A DNA stretch of 64,000 bases, taken from contig NC_069086.1 in NCBI RefSeq assembly GCF_947172395.1, forward strand, positions 962,501 to 1,026,500. The letters are read 5' to 3'. Positions 54,110-64,000 of the stretch are shown one piece after another (position 1 is the first letter of the stretch; the number at the start of each line of letters is the position of its first letter). The notes beneath the pieces are model-generated. The model was given only the letters and a program-made list of their open reading frames with translations. It did no database searches and had not been told where the DNA came from. The stretch is from Bicyclus anynana. Lineage: Eukaryota > Arthropoda > Insecta > Lepidoptera > Nymphalidae. A program made the translations under genes and the position numbers.

Positions 54110-54812
54110 TTTTTAAACACAAAATTGTATCATCGCGAAAATCATATCACTTTTTGCGGTAATTTTGTAGGCACATAACATTTCTATAATATAAAATAAT
54201 CATTGATAATAATGACATTCTGATATCGTTTGGACTATCTATACTATCAGCTTTTCCACCACCTACATAGTTCAGGCATAAACAAAGCGCAAATTCACTT
54301 ACACTGTTACAATCTATATGCAATATTCATTAGCTTCGAACACTCCGTTAAAGTGAAATGCATAGTCTTAACTATTCAGCAGTTAAACTTGTCTCTGCTC
54401 CACAGCAATTAGCTAAAATGTCTCAAGTGTAGTGGTGCGAACTCACGGCGGATATAGAAATACTCGAGCATTCGATTGTTTAAGGCTGCTTGCACATCGG
54501 GAACTTCTATTTCATGATTATTTATAGAGTAAACGATTTATGCCATAAAAAACAACACTTGTAAAATGTAGCAACTCTCGCAATCAGTTATTCTACCGCA
54601 AAAAGTTGTGAGATCCATGTAATACCAAGTCGATTACTTTATTCTGTCCATAATTAAGAGATCTTCTGTTTCAAATTTTATGTTACAATTATTACTATTA
54701 TTATTATATTCAATAACATTGCTTAGAGCGCTTGCCAAGTCGATCTATTTATTTAAAATATAAAAGATTTTTATTTCTTTTTTATAAAAGAATATTTGCC
54801 ATATCTTTTTAA
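54110..54812. other. Unassigned AT-rich DNA
   Basis: No gene or repeat recognised; the frame at 54230-54412 is unrecognised. Confidence 0.35.
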
Positions 54813-54816
54813 ATAT

Positions 54817-54945
54817 AACCAATATTTCCATTTTCCCTCCAACTAGTCGGGAAAGACTGTATTAGGAGTGGGTTCGACAATAGACCAACGGGGCGGGGAT
54901 TGAACCACCACCCCTCGACGATGAATCCGACCGCTCTTGCCGTAA
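54817..54945 (-). repeat. SINE-D copy
   Basis: In complement: GGCAAGAGCGGTCGGATTCA, B box GTGGTTCAATCCC, GTCGAACCCACTCCTAATAC and CCGACTAGTTGGAGGGAAAA. It is the same segment as 26425-26570. Confidence 0.65.
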
Positions 54946-54997
54946 TTTAATTCCAAAGTTTCGTTTTTACAATTTATCAAAATTCTAAAAAAATCAA

Positions 54998-55160
54998 AAT
55001 TAATTTATTTCAATTAGGGTTAGTTTACAAGCACTTTTAAAAATTCAGTCAAAAATTTAATTTAATCTATAATGGTGGTAATAATAGTCAAAAACTTAAA
55101 ATTAAAGTTACGAGTGTTCCAAAGACGCGCCTTGGACCGAGAAGAGCCCACAACAAATAT
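54998..55160 (-). repeat. LINE 3' UTR fragment
   Basis: TTAGTTTACAAGCACTTTTA, ATTAAAGTTACGAGTGTTCC and CCGAGAAGAGCCCACAACAA are the complement of 23085-23263. No coding part remains. Confidence 0.7.
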
Positions 55161-55169
55161 CATTATTGT

Positions 55170-56365
55170 TATCAGTATTTTTAACTGATTGCAGTAACAG
55201 TATGCTAATTCACTAACTTCGACGTAAACTATGTTAGTTTGACATAAAAGAAATTGAGATTCTATGCAACAAATGTCATCCGGTGCCTAATGACAATCTT
55301 TCGTAGATATCATAAAGTAGGTAGATGTCATGTCGCGGTGGATTTGATGTTTATTTTATTAAAGACCAAATTATTAAATAACCCAGCTGGCCTCCCCCAT
55401 TGAAGGAGAATAAAGAACTTAGTTCCACGATGCTTCAATGCGAGTTGGCAGGCTTAGGATGATTTACGAAAGTTTAGACTTAGTGACGACGATCATTATC
55501 AGTTGTTATTTATAATGACCAGAACTAACGGCTTAACGTGCTCTTCAATGCACAGGGACCTAATATCACCAACTTCTCCGCTCCGAGATAAAAAAAATAC
55601 TGAAAATTTGTTAGAAAAAGTAAAGCCAAGTACTTCTCAGCTCGACTCAGGACCTCGTGATTCGAAGCTTCATAGGCTAAACCACTGGATCAACAAGAAT
55701 ATTATAAATTAATGACTTTTTAACCGACTCAAAGAAAAAGAAATAGGCTACTTGACAGCTTCTATAAATGGTCTTAAATTGTTCATTATTCTACTAGATT
55801 GAAAAAAATATGATATTTTTATTTCAATACCTACATAAAAATTTGGTCAAAAGAATGTTTAAAAATTATTTCACCATTTTTTTGGTTATATGTATCATTG
55901 TGACGTCCAAATTAAGTTTTCCATGAAATCCTTAACTTTTAACAATTCATATCGATATATTTTGGACCCTTAATCCATGTACTATAAAAAAAATTATATT
56001 GTTTATATTAAATTTGATATGAGTCATCTACCTTAATTGTGTGTGCTTATTTGTCTTAGTCAGCGTATTTCTAAAGAAGTATAAGTTGTATTACAAAACT
56101 TATTTGGACAAAGAAGATCTGAACAATTATTATTAATCGAAGCACTGAAAAAGAGATACTTTGAGATAGTTCATTGCGAATTGTTTAATAACGTAAAGTG
56201 CTTCAACAAAAATAAAATATTTTATACGTTCATTGACCTTAAAGATCAAGCTTAAAATTTAATATTTGAAATGAAAACGTTAAGTCTCTAGGTATTATTT
56301 GGTAAATTGACGAGTGGCTTTAGATTAATAATTCAATTAGGATTGAGTGTGCCTGTGTATTGTAG
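55170..56365. other. Unassigned DNA with a SINE-C trace
   Basis: A minus-strand SINE-C trace lies at 55608-55700 (GCCAAGTACTTCTCAGCTCG, ACCTCGTGATTCGAAGC, TAAACCACTGGATCAAC). The rest is AT-rich and unrecognised. Confidence 0.4.
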
Positions 56366-56370
56366 CACTG

Positions 56371-56677
56371 TGAGCCGTGATAGCCCAGACCTCTGCCTCC
56401 GATTCCGGAGGGTGTGGATTCGGATCCGGTCCGGGGCATGCACCTCCAACTTTTCTGTTTTGTGCATTTTAAGAAATTAAATATCACGTGTCAAACATTG
56501 AAGAAAAAACCTCGTGAGGAAACCTGCATATCAGAGAATTTTCTTAATTCTCTGCGTGTGTGAAGTCTGCCAATCCGCATTGGGCCACATTGGTGGACTA
56601 TTGGCCTAACCCCTCACATTCTGATAGAAGACTCGAGCTCAACAGTGAGCCGAATATGCATAGTAATGATGATGATG
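56371..56677 (+). repeat. SINE-A, full length
   Basis: The head GTGAGCCGTGATAGCCCAG lacks the usual TGGATATG after it. B-box region GGATTCGGATCCGG, standard body, and end AATGATGATGATG. Head promoter slightly damaged. Confidence 0.85.
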
Positions 56678-56689
56678 TGCATTGTAGGA

Positions 56690-57070
56690 GCTAAAAAAAG
56701 ATTTACACATTGTCTTAGGTTAAGTATTTTTTGTTATTTCTATTTTAATTGGTGTTATTTATTCTCCATCTACGTGCTTAGCCACATTACCTGTTATACC
56801 TTATGTTAAAGAATTAAAAAAAATTCAAGGGAATTCTCTAATTATCCAGCGGCATGTTTGTTAAGACAAAGTCCATAAACTCAATGGTTTAGGCGTGAAA
56901 GCATAACAAACGAACAAACAAACTCACATTTTTTTAATACTAGTTCGGGTTGACTACGTATTCTTGTGAGCATACGTAAATGTCTTAAAAGGACACAAAA
57001 TAAGTACAGTTTTCCAGATCCATCACGCTCTAAACTCTCGGAATAATCCCGCCGTCGTGAAGGGCCAATA
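56690..57070. other. Unassigned DNA
   Basis: Nothing recognised. Confidence 0.3.
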
Positions 57071-57075
57071 CACTC

Positions 57076-57337
57076 CATTCAAGTAGGGTTGCCATCTATA
57101 ACGTTGCAACCAGGACATGAAGCTAAAATACCTAGACATTGTAGATCAAAACCCGGGCATATCGACAGAAATTTATAAACTTATACAAAATGTAGTTGAA
57201 TAAAATTGTCATTAACTTGTTATTTGTTTGAAAAATAAATTACCCGGAATACAAAGGAAATGCACACGCTTTTCGGATGCCTTCTAGACAAGGACAAATC
57301 CGGAAAAATCCAGCCGGATGGTAACCCTACATTCAGG
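57076..57337. mobile_element. hAT-like MITE (57084-57329) with 8-bp duplications
   Basis: The terminal inverted repeats TAGGGTTGCCATC (57084-57096) and GATGGTAACCCTA (57317-57329) differ at one position. They are flanked by CATTCAAG and CATTCAGG (7 of 8 equal). A TAGGGTTGCC-type end plus an 8-bp duplication is typical of hAT elements. The interior (246 bp total) encodes nothing. Confidence 0.75.
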
Positions 57338-57339
57338 CC

Positions 57340-57570
57340 GTCTCGAGCTTTTAGAGTTTTTTCGAGCAAAGTGCTCCTCTGTGCGCTGCGCAAACTTGAT
57401 TTATGGCGCGTCTGCGAGTGTCTGCGTATGGATACTGAGATAGAGGAATCGCTGGAAAACAGTCGATGTTGGCCGATGTTCTTAGACGTTCGTGGCTCTT
57501 TTGTGTGAACTAGTCAAGCTGTTATTTTTATTTAGGATTTATTTATTAAAGTAATCACAAAACAGAATCT
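57340..57570. other. Unassigned DNA
   Basis: The frame at 57260-57508 crosses the MITE end. CGTCTCGAGCTTTTAGAGTT resembles GTCTCGAGATTTTAGTCGTT at 58486, a weak dispersed repeat. Confidence 0.35.
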
Positions 57571-57575
57571 ATACT

Positions 57576-57771
57576 TCTATACTAATATTATAAAGCTGAA
57601 GAGTTTGTTTGTTTGATTGAACGCACTAATCTCAGGAACTACTGGTTCGACTTGAAAAATTCTTTCAGTGTTAGATAGCCCATTTATTGAGGAAGGTTAT
57701 AAGCTATATATTATCCTCGTATTCCTACGGGAACGGGCATCACGCGGGTGAAACCGCGCGGCGTCAGCTAG
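57576..57771 (+). mobile_element. Short non-autonomous Helitron
   Basis: Starts TCTATACTAATATTATAAAG and ends GCGCGGCGTCAGCTAG before T. Internal CGCACTAATCTCAGGAACTA and GTATTCCTACGGGAACGGGC match the copies at 27223 and 63411. 196 bp. Confidence 0.85.
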
Positions 57772-57919
57772 TGTTTTATAGATAAAATTGATATCTACTA
57801 TGTCATTGATTGTTTGTCATATCAACTGAAACATAAATGTAGAATAAACCTACTATTCTTGCATAGCATATGATTGGGGTCAGTTATTCATCTATAAGTA
57901 CTAATAGTATATGAATTAG

Positions 57920-58055
57920 TAAGGTTGTAGGGGGTAATCTTTGGATCTACTGAACCGATTTTGAAATATCTTTAACCAATATAAAGCCACGTTATTAGTG
58001 AGTGTCAATTCATCCCCGTATTCCCACAGTAACGGGAGCTATGAGCTGAAAACCT
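57920..58055 (+). repeat. Helitron internal fragment
   Basis: GTAGGGGGTAATCTTTGGAT, CTACTGAACCGATTTTGAAA and TCCCACAGTAACGGGAGCTA are internal Helitron words. Both termini are missing. Confidence 0.55.
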
Positions 58056-58063
58056 TATTTTTT

Positions 58064-58285
58064 TTTTGTTTACAAGTTAGCCCTTGACACCAATCTCACC
58101 TGATAATTGATGATGCAATCTAAGATAGAAGTTTGGAGTAGGATAAAAATCCACACACCTTTCGGTTTCTACACGACATCGTGCTGGAACGCTAAATCGT
58201 AGCCAGTAGGGTGATAACTAGCCACGGCCAAAGCCGACCAACTAAACCTGGGAAAACTAAGAACCCAGGATCTATAATGGCAGAC
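58064..58285 (-). repeat. SINE-B, head damaged
   Basis: T-run, TTTACAAGTTAGCCCTTGAC, CACACACCTTTCGGTTTCTA, CACGACATCGTGCTGGAACG, then AAGAACCCAGGATCT. Several short deletions; the A box is lost. Confidence 0.8.
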
Positions 58286-58289
58286 AGAA

Positions 58290-59640
58290 AAATGTTTTCA
58301 TATTGAATGGGTTCCTGGTTCTGTTAAAATAAAATAAAAAGAAAAAACAAATTTTACTTCACATGAACAACTAAAGTACTTAAGTGCTTAATAGAAGTGA
58401 AAGTGTAACACTGTATGAGATACATCACACAAGCCCCACTAAACAAACCCGCAGACGTGAGAGGCCTATCCACTCCAATCAGTCTGTCTCGAGATTTTAG
58501 TCGTTTTTGTGCGAAGCCGTCGCTGAAGCGCGCTCGATAATCTCGATTTATGTCGCGACTGAAAAACTGGATGCTGTTGGGTTTGGAGACTAAGCTCGGT
58601 GGGGAAATCGGATTTTTTTTGCCAGATGACAAGACAGTTTAGGTGGAACCCATTGGCAGATAAATATATCAACAAATACCTATATTCGGCAAAATTGTTA
58701 AGCACGAGTATCTGTCTGACCTAATGCAAATTGGCAGCCGTTAAATATTTGAAAATACATACAACTGAAAAGTTGGAGCCGATTGGATTCAAACCTACGC
58801 CCTTTGAATTGAAGGCCAATTATAAATTTCAAGTCCTGTATGATGTAAATAAAACCTACAAAAAATTATCTGTGTTTTGTCGACGTCTTTTACGCTCACT
58901 TCTGTTTTAGTTGCCCCATTCCTGGAAATTCCTCGAAATAATTCACGGCCAGGGAAAGACTTGTATCGTCAAGCCATTTATCGTCCTGTATGATGCAAAA
59001 AAGTGATAGATAGGTACTAACTTTCCGGTAAATACAGATTTTGTAACATTGTAAAAGCAAATTCCGTAGTCATATAAAAAAAAACTTAATAACACTCATG
59101 TAAAAGTAGGAAACAGTACGAAAGTGGACGGCGAGAAATGAGAACACTCATATTTTACGATAAATTCTTAGGAAACGTTTTTGAATGCAGCAAATCTCCG
59201 GCCTCGGGGTGAATTAATGTTGCGCTACCTTGGGAGTACCTTTCCACTTTAGCCCGCGTTCATAATGGTGTGCTTGTTTTTTGCCCTTCTCTCTCTATAC
59301 GAACATCTGGCCATAGTCTTCTTGATGCTTTTTTCTTTAAAGCCACGATAAATAAATAAATAATTGTATTGATTTTTTTTAGGTAATAATACTACCACTT
59401 ATTTTATACACGGACTACGCAGAAAGTCTGTGCAGCTATAGGTACCTTCGCAAGTCCTCTCGTCAGGGGTTGCCTGGTAGAGATTGCTTACAGCAAAAAA
59501 GGCCAACTTTGCATGCTAATTCTTAGTTTAAATAATTCATATTTAATATACTTATTTATTTTTGTGTTCAACTAAATATTTCTTCTTCTTCTTTTTGTAC
59601 CACATCTTATCTGGTGGTAAACGCGCTTGGTTATAAACTA
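58290..59640. other. Unassigned DNA with small repeat traces
   Basis: A SINE-A-like trace lies at about 58718-58810 (CCTAATGCAAATTGGCAGCC, CAACTGAAAAGTTGGAGC). A GGTTGCCTGGTAGAGATTGC word occurs at 59467-59486. The overlapping minus frames 58354-58705 are unrecognised. Confidence 0.4.
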
Positions 59641-59644
59641 GGTT

Positions 59645-59740
59645 TAGGTAAACATGCCTAGGTCTGGGAGGCAGAAAATAGGCTACTTATTATCCCAGAA
59701 AAGTCTATAGTTCCCGCGGGATTTGTAAAAAGTAGAATTT
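59645..59740 (+). repeat. Helitron 3'-half fragment
   Basis: AATAGGCTACTTATTATCCC, then AGTTCCCGCGGGATTTGTAA, as in the Helitrons at 4044 and 49492. No terminal hairpin. Confidence 0.5.
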
Positions 59741-59744
59741 ATTA

Positions 59745-61080
59745 ACAGGACAGAATCTCGTTACTTACCCATATAGCTTAAAAAATGTACTTTTACATTA
59801 CCTAAATCCTTTTGCTTAAACGAGTTAAAATTACTAAAGGCGTTTCATTTTAAAACTACCTTCATGTCAAAAAAAAAAGATAAATAAAATAAAATAGATA
59901 AATACCAAAAATAGATACTGTTAATAAATAGAATGATAGATAAAGCTTTGTTACCTAAATTTAAACTAGTATTCCTAACGGATCAATAGCCTTTTTAGTA
60001 GAATGTTAAGGTTCTTGAAACGGCTCTGCTGCGTCTTTGTGTTCAGTCAGACAAAGGTAATGGAATTATATACGTAGGTACGGCTGAATCAAGAACGTAT
60101 TGTATCAAGTATGCAAAGCTATGTAGACGAATTCTGGTGAAATATGATACTTATTCCTTTTATTTATCTATGTACGAATATGTGAAGTGAAAACTATCAG
60201 AATATTTTTACTAAAATTGCGATGACGAATAAACGTATTAATACAATTAAAATTTATGTGAAAAAGCTATTTACATAAACAAAATGTACGAAAAGTACAT
60301 TAAATTAATTAAAATGAACATAACACACTACAGCTTCAATAATACACAACACACACACACACGTGATTATTGAATGTTATCATTGACAATAACGATTTTC
60401 TTCATTATCGGTCTTGATCTGGCTGATTTTAATGGGGTTTTTACCAATAGAAAGAGTGACTATATGAAGATTTGATATTATTTTTCTAAATAGATATATG
60501 AAGATAATAATTGTTCGAAGTGACCAAAAAATTAACAATTCCCATCCAATAAATCATATAAAACCGAAAAAGTTAAGTCGTCTTGGATATTTTTTATCAT
60601 TAACGTTATGTCTCTGAGGTATAACAAAAAAATGTTTGTTAGAAAATTCCACTATTAAAGGAGGGATTTACGCAGGCAAATTCATGGCAATTTTGCTATT
60701 ATACTAAACTATCTACAACTTATTAACCGCAGTGCATTTTGAAAGTCATTGTTGGTGTTATTCGCCCCTATTGCACTTCACACTTAGGAAGTTTCTTATC
60801 TTCATTTCTATCCCGTTTGAGAATCCTTATATGCGAGGTGTGTGTTTGTTTTCTCGTTTAAGATTTCTTATTAAATAACTTCAAAATTCTCTTTCAAACT
60901 TTTCAAAGTCAAGAAAGATACTTAATTTTTGTTTATAAAATCCAAATAAGGAGATCCTTGGATTTTAGTTAGGATATCTATACTTATAATAAATCTGTAG
61001 AGAGGTCATTTCTGTACATGAATTATATTTCCAAAATAATTATCAGGGGGTGATTAGTGGTCGATACTGATGCCAAAAAT
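59745..61080. other. Unassigned AT-rich DNA with (CA)n
   Basis: A short (CA)n microsatellite lies at about 60338-60362. No gene or named repeat otherwise. Confidence 0.4.
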
Positions 61081-61114
61081 GCAATCAGTAAAATTTTTGT
61101 ACGTCTGTCTGTCT

Positions 61115-61204
61115 GGGTAAGGTAGGGGTAGGGCAGATGTAGGGTAGGGTAGGGGTAGACGTAGTAGTAGGGTTTCACGCAGACGAAGTCGCGGGCGTCC
61201 GCTA
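61115..61204 (+). repeat. Helitron 3' end with GGGTAG array
   Basis: A short GGGTAG/GGGGTAG array, then TTTCACGCAGACGAAGTCGC and GGGCGTCCGCTAG: the same 3' end as the long Helitron at 44738. GTCTGTCTGTCTG precedes the array. Confidence 0.75.
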
Positions 61205-61279
61205 GTTTTTCTATATAATTATGTAGAGATGCTTCTTCTACATAATTATATAGAAAAACTAGCGGACGCCCGCGACTTC
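61185..61279. repeat. Perfect 43-bp palindrome over a Helitron terminus
   Basis: Arms 61185-61227 and 61237-61279 are exact complements around GATGCTTCT. Each arm consists of 20 bases of Helitron end (GAAGTCGCGGGCGTCCGCTAG region) plus about 22 bases of flank (TTTTTCTATATAATTATGTA). Confidence 0.95.
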
Positions 61280-61300
61280 TAGAATTTATAAATCATTGTA

Positions 61301-61388
61301 AAGCTTAATCAATACCAAATAACATAGTCCATATATCATCCTCGTATTCGCATATTAACGGGAACTACGCGGGTGAAACTGCGACGTA
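61301..61388 (-). repeat. Helitron internal fragment
   Basis: CATCCTCGTATTCGCATATT and AACGGGAACTACGCGGGTGA correspond to the GTATTCCTACGGGAACGGGC region of short Helitrons. The orientation is uncertain from so little sequence. Confidence 0.4.
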
Positions 61389-61389
61389 T

Positions 61390-61765
61390 TTTAAAAATAA
61401 TATCGTTGGGCGCCATGATGCCCTCGCCTTTAGTCACCTCGTAATAAGAGAAAGAGTGGGGAAAGAAGCCTGTAATCCTAGACGCTGAATTCATTACACC
61501 CCGTCCAGTGAAAGTATAATTCTGTAAGCTGCAACTTCATTTGAATAATATTATTTGTACAAAAATGAATGTAAATTGAATATTTGCGGAGTTTTAACAC
61601 TTTTATCTTAACTTTTTTGATATTTAGTTCAGTGTTAACTATTAGCGTTTCACATTAACGGGGTCTTCCTCCTTATGGGAGATGGAATATGGGGCTTAGA
61701 CGTACCACGCTGCTGTAATGTAGATTGGTGAGCTTAAATGTTAAATTTAATAATGATCACTCACT
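61390..61765. other. Unassigned DNA
   Basis: Nothing recognised. Confidence 0.3.
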
Positions 61766-61772
61766 TACCTTA

Positions 61773-61872
61773 CCTTACCTAATCGGCCCATAGACGTCCA
61801 CTGCTGGACATGGGTCTCTTGCATGGACCTCCAAACACAAGTACTCCTCGATGCAATTGAGTGTGGCAGGGA
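61773..61872 (-). repeat. LINE ORF2 end/3' UTR fragment
   Basis: ATCGGCCCATAGACGTCCAC and TGCTGGACATGGGTCTCTTG, then CATGGACCTCCAAACAC. In complement this is the common VHARDPCPAVDVYGP-type end of a lepidopteran LINE. It is related to 63692-63890. Confidence 0.6.
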
Positions 61873-61964
61873 GATGTAATCTCACTAGAGATGTTAATGA
61901 TAATGAGCGATCGTTTTATGAACACTCCAAGACACGTGGACACACGTAACACTAACTAAAATTT

Positions 61965-62055
61965 TCTTAGAAAAAAACAAAGCTAAGTACTTCATAACTT
62001 GACTTGGGACTCGAATCAGAATCCAATTAGTTAACCACTGGATCTAAGAGGCAGA
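61965..62055 (-). repeat. SINE-C trace
   Basis: CTAAGTACTTCATAACTTGA, GGGACTCGAATCAGAATCC (B-box complement) and GTTAACCACTGGATCTAAG (A-box complement). Similar to 55608-55700. Confidence 0.5.
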
Positions 62056-62075
62056 TGACGGGATTATGAATTGGT

Positions 62076-62448
62076 ATTTAATATTAAACCATGTTTTGGC
62101 TACTATATGCAGTTCAATAAAGTTTTTTCGAGTTGTGGCCGTGATAACCGATAGCCCAGTGGATATGACCTCTGCCTTCGATCCCGGAGGTCATAGATTC
62201 GAATCCTGTCCGGGGCACGCACCTCTAACTTTTAAGTAATGTGCATTTTAAGAAATTAAATGTCACGTGTCTCAAACGGTGAAGAAAAAACATCGTGAGG
62301 AAACCTGCATACCAGAGAAGTTTCTTAATTATGTGTGTGTGAAGTCTGCCAAACCTCATTGGACCAGTGAGGTGGACTATTGGCCTAACCCCTTTCATTC
62401 TTAGAGGAGACTCGAGCTCAGCAGTGAGCCGTATATGGGTTGATAACG
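62076..62448 (+). repeat. Tandem unit 1: flank plus SINE-A
   Basis: ATTTAATATTAAACCATG and GGCTACTATATGCAGTTCAA precede a full SINE-A. The SINE-A has A box TAGCCCAGTGG, B box AGATTCGAATCC and end GGGTTGATAACG. The whole 373-bp block is repeated at once. Confidence 0.85.
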
Positions 62449-62823
62449 ATTTAATATTAAAACCATGATTTGGCTACTATAAGCAGTTCAATAAAGTTTT
62501 TTCTTCTGTTATACGAGTTGTGGCCGTGCTAACTGTTAACCCAGTGGATATGACCTCTGCCTCCGATCCCGGAGGGCATAAGTTCGAATCCGGTCCGGGC
62601 ATCATCGCACCTTCAACTTTTCAGTAATGTGCGTTTTAAGAAATTAAATGTCACGTGTCTCAAACGGTGAAGGAAAAACATCGTGAGGAAACCTGCATAC
62701 CAGAGAAGTTTCTTAATTCTCTGTGTGTGTGAAGTCTGCCAATCCGCATTTGGCCCAACTCCTCTTATTATGAGAGAAAACTCGAGCTCAGCAGCAGCTG
62801 CAGCAGTGAACCAAATATGATGA
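62449..62823 (+). repeat. Tandem unit 2: flank plus SINE-A
   Basis: A copy of unit 1 starting ATTTAATATTAAAACCATG. Differences: a 10-12 base insertion (CTTCTGTTATA) before the SINE head, loss of the GTGGTGGACTATTGG section, and an AGCAGCAGCTGCAGCAGTG expansion near the end. Confidence 0.85.
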
Positions 62824-62841
62824 ATTACTCGTATAACAGAA
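62504..62841. repeat. 14-bp inverted pair flanking the second SINE
   Basis: TTCTGTTATACGAG (62504-62517) and CTCGTATAACAGAA (62828-62841) are exact complements. They enclose the second SINE-A. Unit 1 has no such pair. Confidence 0.8.
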
Positions 62842-62844
62842 AAA

Positions 62845-63405
62845 TAAAATATCAACTTGCAGGCCTATCCCAGGCTATATTTTTGACTCAGTTTTTAAAT
62901 ATTTGCGCGAGTAAAGAGTTCAGTGCAGCGTTCTATCCAATAACACTCAAAACGTAGCGGGTTTCGTGCCAAAAACCTATAAAGGTGAACCTTTTCCCGT
63001 ATAACCGTGAACCATAAAGAAACGTGTAGCTTTTAGCGTTCGATCATTGCACGCCGTGACCGAGTCACGGGCAGTTGGGCTTGACTAACAGCCAGGATGT
63101 ACTAGCACGAGCTATTTGTTTGTACCACTATTTCTGTATGAAAACCATTTATTTTTTGGAAAATCTCACTTTGTTGAACGTTTAAAATAAAAAAATTATA
63201 AAGAAAATTATTTTTTGTAAGTGATTATTTTTATAATAATATTGACGGATCAAGCAATTCTTACACCTGGTGGTAAATGAAGAATTATCGTCTTTATACA
63301 GAATACTAATAACCTACGAACAATCATCTCAAGTGCTCTCCTGTGTCCATTTAACCTGAGGTGTCACCTACACCTTAAGTAAGTTAAGTCTTCCAAAAGT
63401 ATATC
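62845..63405. other. Unassigned DNA
   Basis: A short GTGACCGAGTCAC palindrome lies near 63057. No gene or named repeat. Confidence 0.35.
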
Positions 63406-63410
63406 AAATA

Positions 63411-63606
63411 CTAGCTGACGCCGCGAGGTTTCACCCGCGTAGTTCTCGTTTCCGTAAGAGTACAGGGGTAATATATAGCTTTTAACCTTCCTCGATAAAT
63501 GGGCTATCTAACACTGAAAGAATTTTTCAAATCGGACCAGTAGTTCCTGAGATTAGCGCGTTCAATCAAACAAACAAACAAAGTCAGCTTTATATATTGG
63601 TATTGA
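63411..63606 (-). mobile_element. Short non-autonomous Helitron
   Basis: In complement it starts TCAATACCAATATATAAAGC and ends ACCTCGCGGCGTCAGCTAG at 63411. The body matches 57576-57771 in the opposite orientation. Confidence 0.8.
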
Positions 63607-63691
63607 TAAGAAAATATTTTTTTTACAATAATAAATTAAGATAATTTTAAGTATTCATGAACAAGTATACTAATAATACTATTCACTATCA

Positions 63692-63890
63692 GGACGTTCA
63701 CTGCTGGACATAGATCTCTTGCACGGACTTCTAACACAACAGTCTAAAGCCGCCAGCATCCACTGCGGCTTACTAGAACCCGCTTGATGTCGTCGGTAAA
63801 CCCAAAGGAAGGTCGACTCATGTCCCACACTACGCTTTCCGGTACGGGGTCACAATTCCAGCACCTCCCAAGGTGCATCGGCATTAATAT
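63692..63890 (-). pseudogene. LINE polymerase C-terminus, decayed
   Basis: The complement carries ACCGACGACATCAAGCGGGT (the DDIKRV codons) and ATCTATGTCCAGCAGTGAAC (YVQQW codons, Trp to stop), with several frame breaks between. This is the same class of LINE as 33137-33300 and 61773-61872. Confidence 0.65.
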
Positions 63891-64000
63891 TATTACTACA
63901 TAATTTGAATGATAATGATATAATGATAAGCCTTTTTATTTCCATAGAGAATGTAACAAATGATGTGCATGCATAAAATAATAAATGAATTTACAAAAAG

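Overview
The window looks like gene-poor DNA from a lepidopteran (butterfly or moth) genome. It is AT-rich and packed with moth/butterfly-type repeats: tRNA-headed SINEs, small Helitrons that begin TC and end in a hairpin plus CTAG, 5'-truncated LINEs, MITEs, a Penelope-like element and one BEL/Pao LTR retrotransposon. I found no host protein-coding exon, no rRNA or functional tRNA gene, no CRISPR array and no bacterial-type operon. Every long open frame belongs to a transposable element or runs through a repeat. The stretch is either intergenic or a large intron.

Layout. 1-10,000: old SINE and Helitron copies, a TIR element with TTAAGAAG on both sides (4593-4946), and a LINE reverse-transcriptase tail with its 3' UTR and (TTTTGA)n end (6345-7160). 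10,000-19,300: a Penelope-like GIY-YIG fragment between 245-bp inverted repeats (10482-11387), several degraded LINE C-termini, SINEs and diverged duplications. 19,300-23,400: a foldback composite with hammerhead-like boxes (19335-20484), a long Helitron carrying a GGGTAG minisatellite, and a TIR element with a LINE tail inside it. 23,400-35,900: SINE-A and SINE-B copies (one with a Helitron inside), a MITE, and a 5'-truncated R1-like LINE with poly(A) and a perfect 15-bp target duplication (31394-31860).

35935-44699 is the main element: an 8,765-bp minus-strand BEL/Pao retrotransposon. It has 1,078-bp LTRs that look identical by eye, TG...CA ends, a 5-bp TTGAG target duplication and a primer-binding site matching a tRNA 3' end. 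Its Gag-Pol frame runs from zinc knuckles through protease, RT, RNase H, integrase and a C-terminal DUF5641-like region, and is broken only by one in-frame TAA inside RT. It is the youngest insertion I can date by structure and sits in an older SINE-C copy. 44,700-64,000 returns to nested repeats: a 1.26-kb Helitron related to the one at 20.5 kb, a SINE inside a SINE, a hAT-like MITE with an 8-bp target duplication, a perfect 43-bp palindrome built on a Helitron terminus, and a tandemly duplicated SINE.

How the parts relate. The elements parasitise one another rather than form a pathway. SINE-A to SINE-E carry A/B boxes for RNA polymerase III and depend on LINE machinery. The Helitrons have no protein and need a Rep/helicase in trans. 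The MITEs need transposases in trans. Only the BEL/Pao copy encodes nearly a full set of proteins. SINE-A to SINE-E are labels used only in this annotation. All family calls are by eye; no alignment or search was run.
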